This document shows positions 1 to 9,160 of a DNA stretch of 64,000 nucleotides, in pieces (position 1 is the stretch's first letter; each line of letters opens with the position of its first letter). Location: contig OZ059895.1 in assembly GCA_964057225.1 (NCBI GenBank), positions 23,570,688-23,634,687 of the forward strand, read 5' to 3'. The notes under the pieces were generated by a model. That model ran no database searches. It was not told where the DNA came from and worked only from the letters and a program-made list of their open reading frames with translations. A program made the translations under genes and the position numbers. This stretch comes from Auanema rhodensis (taxonomy: Eukaryota; Nematoda; Chromadorea; Rhabditida; Rhabditidae).

Positions 1-93
1 AACTCAACATACACTAATGCATCATTTTTCAAACGATCATAACTAATTTTTGTATTAAGCGTTTCTCAATGTAGTATAGTGCATTCGATGCGG

Positions 94-144
94 ATTTTTA
101 AGCTGCGTCGATCTGTGTTATCAGATTTGCGCTAGCTTAAAAAT
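94..144. repeat. 11-bp perfect inverted repeat inside the 351-bp unit
   Basis: ATTTTTAAGCT at 94-104 is the exact reverse complement of AGCTTAAAAAT at 134-144, with a 29-bp spacer. The structure recurs every 351 bp (near 445, 796 and 1147). The third unit reads AAAATACACC just after the right arm, which does not disturb the stem. It could extrude as a cruciform, or form a hairpin in a transcript. No function can be assigned from sequence alone. Confidence 0.75.
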
Positions 145-161
145 GCACCGAGATATCAACT

Positions 162-183
162 GATATAAGTTCACACTTATATC
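162..183. repeat. 9-bp hairpin with 4-nt loop inside the 351-bp unit
   Basis: GATATAAGT (162-170) and ACTTATATC (175-183) are perfect reverse complements around a TCAC loop. The same hairpin occurs at 513-534, 864-885 and 1215-1236, conserved in all four units. It has no T-run of the bacterial terminator type, and the context is eukaryotic satellite, so it is recorded only as a dyad. Confidence 0.75.
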
Positions 184-334
184 CTCGATTTTCACCCTGA
201 AGGAATAATTTTTTCGTTGAATAACATTGTCCATCGTCTTTGCCTTGAAAAAAGGAATCTAAAAACATCTACTTTTTGCTAAATTATTTTGAAATTTTTC
301 GAAAAAATTTTTGTCAAAATGTTTTTGGAAGCAA

Positions 335-360
335 TGTTGAGTGTACATGGAAACTCAACA
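335..360. repeat. 8-bp inverted repeat across the unit boundary of the 351-bp satellite
   Basis: TGTTGAGT (335-342) and ACTCAACA (353-360) are perfect complements separated by 10 bp, and they straddle the start of the next unit at 352. The same arrangement recurs at the 703 and 1054 boundaries. At the right-hand end (1368) the array is cut before this element, so the last unit lacks it. Confidence 0.7.
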
Positions 361-1367
361 TACACTAATGCATCATTTTTCAAACGATCATAACTAATTT
401 TTGTATTAAGCGTTTCTCAATGTAGTATAGTGCATTCGATGCGGATTTTTAAGCTGCGTCGATCTGTGTTATCAGATTTGCGCTAGCTTAAAAATGCACC
501 GAGATATCAACTGATATAAGTTCACACTTATATCCTCGATTTTCACCCTGAAGAATTAATTTTTTCGTTGAATAACATTGTCCATCGTCTTTGCCTTGAA
601 AAAAGGAATCTAAAAACATCTACTTTTTGCTAAATTATTTTGAAATTTTTCGAAAAAATTTTTGTCAAAATGTTTTTGGAAGCATTGTTGAGTGTACATG
701 GAAACTCAACATACACTAATGCATCATTTTTCAAAGGATCATAACTAATTTTTGTATTAAGCGTTTCTCAATGTAGTATAGTGCATTCGATGCGGATTTT
801 TAAGCTGCGTCGATCTGTGTTATCAGATTTGCGCTAGCTTAAAAATACACCGAGATATCAACTGATATAAGTTCACACTTATATCCTCGATTTTCACCCT
901 GAAGAATTAATTTTTTCGTTGAATAACATTGTCCATCGTCTTTGCCATGAAAAAAGGAATCTAAAAACATCTACTTTTTGCTAAATTATTTTGAAATTTT
1001 TCGAAAAAATTTTTGTCAAAATGTTTTTGGAAGCATTGTTGAGTGTACATGGAAACTCAACATACACTAATGCATCATTTTTCAAACGATCATAACTAAT
1101 TTTTGTATTAAGCGTTTCTCAATGTAGTATAGTGCATTCGATGCGGATTTTTAAGCTGCGTCGATCTGTGTTATCAGATTTGCGCTAGCTTAAAAATGCA
1201 CCGAGATATCAACTGATATAAGTTCACACTTATATCCTCGATTTTCACCCTGAAGAATTAATTTTTTCGTTGAATAACATTGTCCATCGTCTTTGCCTTG
1301 AAAAAAGGAATCTAAAAACATCTACTTTTTGCTAAATTATTTTGAAATTTTTCGAAAAAATTTTTGT

Positions 1368-1369
1368 CT
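1368..1369. other. junction between satellite family 1 (351 bp) and family 2 (176 bp)
   Basis: Family 1 runs to TTTTTGTC ending at 1368, where every earlier unit continues with AAAATG. Instead TAGCATAAATTAAAG follows, which is internal family-2 sequence (normally preceded by TTTAAT). The two arrays abut directly, with no target-site duplication, no filler and no microhomology beyond a base or so. Both are broken mid-unit. This looks like a simple rearrangement breakpoint, or one array inserted into another, rather than a gradual transition. Confidence 0.93.
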
Positions 1370-4300
1370 AGCATAAATTAAAGTTCACGTAAATTTCAAA
1401 GTCATGGTTACCATGCACCAATATCAATAAAAATTTGTTGTTAGACTAATATGGACATGGGGAATCTAATTTTGAAAACCGCATCTCTTTATCTTTCACG
1501 TAAAGCGAGTTACATACCAAGTGCACATCACGTGTACATTTAATTAGCATAAATTAAAGTTCACGTAAATTTCAAAGTCATGGTTACCATGAACCAATAT
1601 CAATAAAAATTTGTTTTTAGACTAATATGGACATGGGGAATCTAAATTTGAAAACCGCATCTCTTTATCTTTCACGTGAAGCGAGTTACATACCAAGTGC
1701 ACATCACGTGTACATTTAATTAGCATAAATTAAAGTTCACGTAAATTTCAAAGTCATGGTTACCATGAACCAATATCAATAAAAATTTGTTTTTAGACTA
1801 ATATGGACATGGGGAATCTAATTTTGAAAACCGCATCTCTTTATCTTTCACGTGAAGCAAGTTACATACCAAGTGCACATCACGTGTACATTTAATTAGC
1901 ATAAATTAAAGTTCACGTAAATTTCAAAGTCATGGTTACCATGCACCAATATCAATAAAAATTTGTTGTTAGACTAATATGGACATGGGGAATCTAATTT
2001 TGAAAACCGCATCTCTTTATCTTTCACGTGAAGCGAGTTACAAACCAAGTGCACATCACGTGTACATTTAATTAGCATAAATTAAAGTTCACGTAAATTT
2101 CAAAGTCATGGTTACCATGAACCAATATCAATAAAAATTTGTTTTTAGACTAATATGGACATGGGGAATCTAATTTTGAAAACCGCATCTCTTTATCTTT
2201 CACGTGAAGTGAGTTACATACCAAGTGCACATCACGTGTACATTTAATTAGCATAAATTAAAATTCACGTAATTTTCAAAGTCATGGTTACCATGAACCA
2301 ACATCAATAAAAATTTGTTTTTAGACTAATATGGACATGGGGAATCTAATTTTGAAAACCGCATCTCTTTATCTTTCACGTGAAGCAAGTTACATACCAA
2401 GTGCACATCACGTGTACATTTAATTAGCATAAATTAAAGTTCACGTAAATTTCAAAGTCATGGTTACCATGCACCAATATCAATAAAAATTTGTTGTTAG
2501 ACTAATATGGACATGGGGAATCTAATTTTGAAAACCGCATCTCTTTATCTTTCACGTGAAGCGAGTTACATACCAAGTGCACATCACGTGTACATTTAAT
2601 TAGCATAAATTAAAGTTCACGTAAATTTCAAAGTCATGGTTACCATGAACCAATATCAATAAAAACTTGTTTTTAGACTAATATGGACATGGGGAATCTA
2701 AATTTGAAAACCGCATCTCTTTATCTTTCACGTGAAGCGAGTTACATACCAAGTGCACATCACGTGTACATTTAATTAGCATAAATTAAAGTTCACGTAA
2801 ATTTCAAAGTCATGGTTACCATGAACCAATATCAATAAAAATTTGTTTTTAGACTAATATGGACATGGGGAATCTAATTTTGAAAACCGCATCTCTTTAT
2901 CTTTCACGTGAAGCGAGTTACATACCAAGTGCACATCACGTGTACATTTAATTAGCATAAATTAAAGTTCACGTAAATTTCAAAGTCATGGTTACCATGC
3001 ACCAATATCAATAAAAATTGATTTTTAGACTAATATGGACATGGGGAATCTAATTTTGAAAATCGCATCTCTTTATCTTTCACGTGAAGCGAGTTACATA
3101 CCAAGTGCACATCACGTGTACATTTAATTAGCATAAATTAAAGTTCACGTAAATTTCAAAGTCATGGTTACCATGCACCAATATCAATAAAAATTGGTTT
3201 TTAGACTAATATGGACATGGGGAATCTAATTTTGAAAATCGCATCTCTTTATCTTTCACGTGAAGCGAGTTACATACCAAGTGCACATCACGTGTACATT
3301 TAATTAGCATAAATTAAAGTTCACGTAAATTTCAAAGTCATGGTTACCATGAACCAATATCAATAAAAATTTGTTTTTAGACTAATATGGACATGGGGAA
3401 TCTAATTTTGAAAACAGCATCTCTTTATCTTTCACGTGAAGCGAGTTACATACCAAGTGCACATCACGTGTACATTTAATTAGCATAAATTAAAGTTCAC
3501 GTAAATTTCAAAGTCATGGTTACCATGAACCAATATCAATAAAAATTTGTTTTTAGACTAATATGGACATGGGGAATCTAATTTTGAAAACCGCATCTCT
3601 CTATCTTTCACGTGAAGCGAGTTACATACCAAGTGCACATCACGTGTACATTTAATTAGCATAAATTAAAGTTCACGTAAATTTCAAAGTCATGGTTACC
3701 ATGAACCAATATCAATAAAAATTTGTTTTTAGACTAATATGGACATGGGGAATCTAATTTTGAAAACCGCATCTCTTTATCTTTCACGTGAAGCGAGTTA
3801 CATACCAAGTGCACATCACGTGTACATTTAATTAGCATAAATTAAAGTTCACGTAAATTTCAAAGTCATGGTTACCATGAACCAATATCAATAAAAATTT
3901 GTTGTTAGACTAATATGGACATGGGGAATCTAATTTTGAAAACCGCATCTCTTTATCTTTCACGTGAAGCGAGTTACATACCAAGTGCACATCACGTGTA
4001 CATTTAATTAGCATAAATTAAAGTTCACGTAAATTCCAAAGTCATGGTTACCATGAACCAATATCAATAAAAATTTGTTTTTAGACTAATATGGACATGG
4101 GGAATCTAATTTTGAAAACCGCATCTCTTTATCTTTCACGTGAAGCGAGTTACATACCAAGTGCACATCACGTGTACATTTAATTAGCATAAATTAAAGT
4201 TCACGTAAATTTCAAAGTCATGGTTACCATGAACCAATATCAATAAAAATTTGTTTTTAGACTAATATGGACATGGGGAATCTAATTTTGAAAACCGCAT

Positions 4301-4741
4301 CTCTTTATCTTTCACGTGAAGCGAGTTACATACCAAGTGCACATCACGTGTACATTTAATTAGCATAAATTAAAGTTCACGTAAATTTCAAAGTCATGGT
4401 TACCATGCACCAATATCAATAAAAATTGGTTTTTAGACTAATATGGACATGGGGAATCTAATTTTGAGAATCGCATCTCTTTATCTTTCACGTGAAGCGA
4501 GTTACATACCAAGTGCACATCACGTGTACATTTAATTAGCATAAATTAAAGTTCACGTAAATTTCAAAGTCATGGTTACCATGCACCAATATCAATAAAA
4601 ATTGGTTTTTAGACTAATATGGACATGGGGAATCTAATTTTGAAAATCGCATCTCTTTATCTTTCACGTGAAGCGAGTTACATACCAAGTGCACATCACG
4701 TGTACATTTAATTAGCATAAATTAAAGTTCACGTAAATTCC
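1369..4741 (-). repeat. 176-bp satellite (family 2), minus-orientation block 1
   Basis: About 19 monomers of 176 bp. TAGCATAAATTA starts at 1369, 1545, 1721 and 1897, and so on with constant spacing. Strand is called minus because the majority of family 2 in this window lies the other way round. Monomers differ at diagnostic sites (GCACC/GAACC, TTTGTTTTTAG/TTTGTTGTTAG/TTGGTTTTTAG, AAAACCGC/AAAATCGC/GAGAATCGC). The terminal two monomers (from about 4375) carry GAGAATCGC then GAAAATCGC, the same pair found in the plus-strand HORs further right. No open reading frame is supported, since TAA and TAG triplets are frequent in all monomers. Confidence 0.95.
1415..2998 (-). repeat. trimeric higher-order repeat, 528-bp period
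   Basis: The GCACCAAT allele (other monomers have GAACCAAT) occurs at 1415, 1943, 2471 and 2999, exactly 528 bp (3 x 176) apart, and the first three are coupled to the TTGTTGTTAG allele. The order is therefore one GCACC monomer followed by two GAACC monomers, three times over. After 2999 the rhythm breaks, with GCACC recurring at 3175 only one monomer on. This is the shortest HOR in the window, and it borders family 1. Confidence 0.75.
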
Positions 4742-4761
4742 AACAACAAACAACAACAAAT
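4734..4761. other. orientation switch 1 (minus to plus) in the 176-bp array
   Basis: Left of the break the array reads CACGTAAATTCC in minus orientation, ending at 4741. From 4742 it reads plus-orientation sequence beginning within the TCTAACAACAAATTT portion of a monomer. The 10-mer AACAACAAAC/AACAACAAAT is present twice in a row at the break (4742-4751 and 4752-4761), where ordinary monomers have it once. The break thus lies inside monomers on both sides and carries a small tandem duplication. Flanking arms (about 3.4 kb on the left) are inverted repeats of one another at monomer level. Confidence 0.9.
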
Positions 4762-4778
4762 TTTTATTGATATTGGTG

Positions 4779-4791
4779 CATGGTAACCATG
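4779..4791. other. interrupted palindrome CATGGT-A-ACCATG (representative monomer)
   Basis: CATGGTAACCATG has perfect 6-bp arms around a single central base. Monomers with GGTTCATGG extend the arms to 7 bp (TCATGGT/ACCATGA). It recurs in nearly every family-2 monomer in both orientations. Rare losses include TGGTAATCATG near 9930, TGGTAATTATG near 12748 and TGGTAACCTTG near 35615. A protein-binding or structural role is possible but not shown. Confidence 0.85.
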
Positions 4792-4835
4792 ACTTTGAAA
4801 TTTACGTGAACTTTAATTTATGCTAATTAAATGTA

Positions 4836-4841
4836 CACGTG
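4836..4841. other. CACGTG palindrome 1 (E-box), representative monomer
   Basis: CACGTG in the context ACACGTGAT. Read on the other strand it is ATCACGTG, which fits the E-box class bound by bHLH proteins and also the RTCACRTG consensus of budding-yeast CDEI. It is present in nearly every monomer. A recurrent ACACGCG allele (for example near 10336, 12270, 20475, 34238 and 48083) destroys it. The resemblance to CDEI is by consensus only and is not evidence of a yeast-type centromere. Confidence 0.6.
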
Positions 4842-4865
4842 ATGTGCACTTGGTATGTAACTCGC

Positions 4866-4875
4866 TTCACGTGAA
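4866..4875. other. 10-bp perfect palindrome TTCACGTGAA, representative monomer
   Basis: TTCACGTGAA is its own reverse complement and sits 24 bp after the first CACGTG. It is conserved in almost all family-2 monomers; the first monomer of the window has TTCACGTAAA at about 1496, a near-45411 monomer has TTCACTTGAA, and one near 31210 has TTTACGTGAA. Each monomer therefore has two E-box palindromes in fixed spacing, an ordered dense array of potential bHLH sites. Confidence 0.8.
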
Positions 4876-6574
4876 AGATAGAGAGATGCGGTTTTCAAAA
4901 TTAGATTCCCCATGTCCATATTAGTCTAAAAACAAATTTTTATTGATATTGGTTCATGGTAACCATGACTTTGAAATTTACGTGAACTTTAATTTATGCT
5001 AATTAAATGTACACGTGATGTGCACTTGGTATGTAACTCGCTTCACGTGAAAGATAAAGAGATGCGGTTTTCAAAATTAGATTCCCCATGTCCATATTAG
5101 TCTAAAAACAAATTTTTATTGATATTGGTTCATGGTAACCATGACTTTGAAATTTACGTGAACTTTAATTTATGCTAATTAAATGTACACGTGATGTGCA
5201 CTTGGTATGTAACTCGCTTCACGTGAAAGATAAAGAGATGCGGTTTTCAAAATTAGATTCCCCATGTCCATATTAGTCTAAAAACAAATTTTTATTGATA
5301 TTGGTTCATGGTAACCATGACTTTGGAATTTACGTGAACTTTAATTTATGCTAATTAAATGTACACGTGATGTGCACTTGGTATGTAACTCGCTTCACGT
5401 GAAAGATAAAGAGATGCGGTTTTCAAAATTAGATTCCCCATGTCCATATTAGTCTAACAACAAATTTTTATTGATATTGGTTCATGGTAACCATGACTGT
5501 GAAATTTACGTGAACTTTAATTTATGCTAATTAAATGTACACGTGATGTGCACTTGGTATGTAACTCGCTTCACGTGAAAGATAAAGAGATGCGGTTTTC
5601 AAAATTAGATTCCCCATGTCCATATTAGTCTAAAAACAAATTTTTATTGATATTGGTTCATGGTAACCATGACTTTGAAATTTACGTGAACTTTAATTTA
5701 TGCTAATTAAATGTACACGTGATGTGCACTTGGTTTGTAACTCGCTTCACGTGAAAGATAAAGAGATGCGGTTTTCAAAATTAGATTCCCCATGTCCATA
5801 TTAGTCTAAAAACAAATTTTTATTGATATTGGCTCATGGTAACCATGACTTTGAAATTTACGTGAACTTTAATTTATGCTAATTAAATGTACACGTGATG
5901 TGCACTTGGTATGTAACTCGCTTCACGTGAAAGATAAAGAGATGCGATTTTCAAAATTAGATTCCCCATGTCCATATTAGTCTAAAAACCAATTTTTATT
6001 GATATTGGTGCATGGTAACCATGACTTTGAAATTTACGTGAACTTTAATTTATGCTAATTAAATGTACACGTGATGTGCACTTGGTATGTAACTCGCTTC
6101 ACGTGAAAGATAAAGAGATGCGATTTTCAAAATTAGATTCCCCATGTCCATATTAGTCTAAAAACCAATTTTTATTGATATTGGTGCATGGTAACCATGA
6201 CTTTGAAATTTACGTGAACTTTAATTTATGCTAATTAAATGTACACGTGATGTGCACTTGGTATGTAACTCGCTTCACGTGAAAGATAAAGAGATGCGGT
6301 TTTCAAAATTAGATTCCCCATGTCCATATTAGTCTAAAAACAAATTTTTATTGATATTGGTTCATGGTAACCATGACTTTGAAATTTACGTGAACTTTAA
6401 TTTATGCTAATTAAATGTACACGTGATGTGCACTTGGTATGTAACTCGCTTCACGTGAAAGATAAAGAGATGCGGTTTTCAAATTTAGATTCCCCATGTC
6501 CATATTAGTCTAAAAACAAATTTTTATTGATATTGGTTCATGGTAACCATGACTTTGAAATTTACGTGAACTTT

Positions 6575-6616
6575 AATTTATGCCAATTAAATGTAAATTT
6601 ATGCTAATTAAATGTA
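6575..6616 (+). repeat. 21-bp tandem duplication inside a monomer (197-bp monomer type)
   Basis: The 21-mer that starts AATTTATGCC and ends AAATGTA is followed at once by a second copy with GCT in place of GCC, lengthening the monomer from 176 to 197 bp. A second example is at 6948-6989, 373 bp on (2 x 176 + 21). The same structure recurs many times from 20.3 kb onward, so it is a shared allele rather than an isolated slippage event. Two subtypes exist, by whether the first copy reads GCC or GCT. Confidence 0.9.
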
Positions 6617-9160
6617 CACGTGATGTGCACTTGGTATGTAACTCGCTTCACGTGAAAGATAAAGAGATGCGGTTTTCAAAATTAGATTCCCCATGTCCAT
6701 ATTAGTCTAAAAACAAATTTTTATTGATATTGGTTCATGGTAACCATGACTTTGAAATTTACGTGAACTTTAATTTATGCTAATTAAATGTACACGTGAT
6801 GTGCACTTGGTATGTAACTCGCTTCACGTGAAAGATAGAGAGATGCGGTTTTCAAAATTAGATTCCCCATGTCCATATTAGTCTAAAAACAAATTTTTAT
6901 TGATATTGGTTCATGGTAACCATGACTTTGAAATTTACGTGAACTTTAATTTATGCCAATTAAATGTAAATTTATGCTAATTAAATGTACACGTGATGTG
7001 CACTTGGTATGTAACTCGCTTCACGTGAAAGATAAAGAGATGCGGTTTTCAAAATTAGATTCCCCATGTCCATATTAGTCTAACAACAAATTTTTATTGA
7101 TATTGGTGCATGGTAACCATGACTTTGAAATTTACGTGAACTTTAATTTATGCTAATTAAATGTACACGTGATGTGCACTTGGTATGTAACTCGCTTCAC
7201 GTGAAAGATAGAGAGATGCGGTTTTCAAAATTAGATTCCCCATGTCCATATTAGTCTAAAAACAAATTTTTATTGATATTGGTTCATGGTAACCATGACT
7301 TTGAAATTTACGTGAACTTTAATTTATGCTAATTAAATGTACACGTGATGTGCACTTGGTATGTAACTCGCTTCACGTGAAAGATAAAGAGATGCGGTTT
7401 TCAAAATTAGATTCCCCATGTCCATATTAGTCTAAAAACAAATTTTTATTGATATTGGCTCATGGTAACCATGACTTTGAAATTTACGTGAACTTTAATT
7501 TATGCTAATTAAATGTACACGTGATGTGCACTTGGTATGTAACTCGCTTCACGTGAAAGATAAAGAGATGCGATTTTCAAAATTAGATTCCCCATGTCCA
7601 TATTAGTCTAAAAACCAATTTTTATTGATATTGGTGCATGGTAACCATGACTTTGAAATTTACGTGAACTTTAATTTATGCTAATTAAATGTACACGTGA
7701 TGTGCACTTGGTATGTAACTCGCTTCACGTGAAAGATAAAGAGATGCGATTTTCAAAATTAGATTCCCCATGTCCATATTAGTCTAAAAACCAATTTTTA
7801 TTGATATTGGTGCATGGTAACCATGACTTTGAAATTTACGTGAACTTTAATTTATGCTAATTAAATGTACACGTGATGTGCACTTGGTATGTAACTCGCT
7901 TCACGTGAAAGATAAAGAGATGCGGTTTTCAAAATTAGATTCCCCATGTCCATATTAGTCTAAAAACAAATTTTTATTGATATTGGTTCATGGTAACCAT
8001 GACTTTGAAATTTACGTGAACTTTAATTTATGCTAATTAAATGTACACGTGATGTGCACTTGGTATGTAACTCGCTTCACGTGAAAGATAAAGAGATGCG
8101 GTTTTCAAATTTAGATTCCCCATGTCCATATTAGTCTAAAAACAAATTTTTATTGATATTGGTTCATGGTAACCATGACTTTGAAATTTACGTGAACTTT
8201 AATTTATGCTAATTAAATGTACACGTGATGTGCACTTGGTATGTAACTCGCTTCACGTGAAAGATAGAGAGATGCGGTTTTCAAAATTAGATTCCCCATG
8301 TCCATATTAGTCTAAAAACAAATTTTTATTGATATTGGTTCATGGTAACCATGACTTTGAAATTTACGTGAACTTTAATTTATGCTAATTAAATGTACAC
8401 GTGATGTGCACTTGGTATGTAACTCGCTTCACGTGAAAGATAAAGAGATGCGGTTTTCAAAATTAGATTCCCCATGTCCATATTAGTCTAACAACAAATT
8501 TTTATTGATATTGGTGCATGGTAACCATGACTTTGAAATTTACGTGAACTTTAATTTATGCTAATTAAATGTACACGTGATGTGCACTTGGTATGTAACT
8601 CGCTTCACGTGAAAGATAAAGAGATGCGGTTTTCAAAATTAGATTCCCCATGTCCATATTAGTCTAAAAACAAATTTTTATTGATATTGGTTCATGGTAA
8701 CCATGACTTTGAAATTTACGTGAACTTTAATTTATGCTAATTAAATGTACACGTGATGTGCACTTGGTTTGTAACTCGCTTCACGTGAAAGATAAAGAGA
8801 TGCGGTTTTCAAAATTAGATTCCCCATGTCCATATTAGTCTAACAACAAATTTTTATTGATATTGGTGCATGGTAACCATGACTTTGAAATTTACGTGAA
8901 CTTTAATTTATGCTAATTAAATGTACACGTGATGTGCACTTGGTATGTAACTCGCTTCACGTGAAAGATAAAGAGATGCGGTTTTCAAAATTAGATTCCC
9001 CATGTCCATATTAGTCTAACAACAAATTTTTATTGATATTGGTGCATGGTAACCATGACTTTGAAATTTACGTGAACTTTAATTTATGCTAATTAAATGT
9101 ACACGTGATGTGCACTTGGTATGTAACTTGCTTCACGTGAAAGATAAAGAGATGCGGTTT

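Larger units (their letters stand above)
1..1368 (+). repeat. 351-bp tandem satellite (family 1), 3 full units plus a truncated fourth
   Basis: Direct tandem repeat of exactly 351 bp. The unit that begins AACTCAACATACACTAATGC restarts at 1, 352, 703 and 1054. The first three units are complete relative to the window start. The fourth stops at 1368 after 315 bp, where family 2 begins. Units are nearly identical; private differences include GAAGGAATAATT in unit 1 versus GAAGAATTAATT in the others, GCAATGTTG at 331 versus GCATTGTTG later, and ACGATC versus AGGATC in unit 3. The sequence is A+T-rich with A and T runs near the unit end. Although 351 is divisible by three, all six frames contain stop codons within the unit, so it is not a coding repeat. 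The array probably continues left of the window. I do not recognise the family by name. Confidence 0.97.

Noticed and set aside
162-183. Rho-independent terminator
   Set aside because: The stem is A+T-rich with no following T-run, and a bacterial terminator makes no sense in this context.
1200-1300. CENP-B box in family 1 (TTCG motifs such as TTTTCGTTGAATAAC and ATTCGATGCGG)
   Set aside because: Only TTCG and one further A match; the essential CGGG half is absent.
1-1368. 351 is a multiple of three, so the repeat might encode a repetitive protein
   Set aside because: All six reading frames contain stop codons inside the unit (for example TAA at 40-42 in frame 1), so none stays open across units.
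1-1700. Common origin of the two satellites
   Set aside because: Shared words such as AAGTTCAC and GGAATCTAA are 8-9 bp long and not collinear, as expected by chance in A+T-rich repeats.
3000-3230. 175-bp monomer variants at AAAATTGATTTTTAG and AAAATTGGTTTTTAG
   Set aside because: On counting, these are substitutions of the same length as AAAATTTGTTTTTAG; the monomer stays at 176 bp.
4836-4841. Yeast-type point centromere element (CDEI) because of ATCACGTG
   Set aside because: There is no CDEIII-like element or CDEII arrangement, and the motif is a common E-box. Long tandem satellite arrays are unlike point centromeres.
3372-6110. Perfect foldback palindrome centred on 4741
   Set aside because: The arms are inverted satellite, but the order of diagnostic alleles is not mirrored outward from the centre, so it is not a simple recent palindrome.
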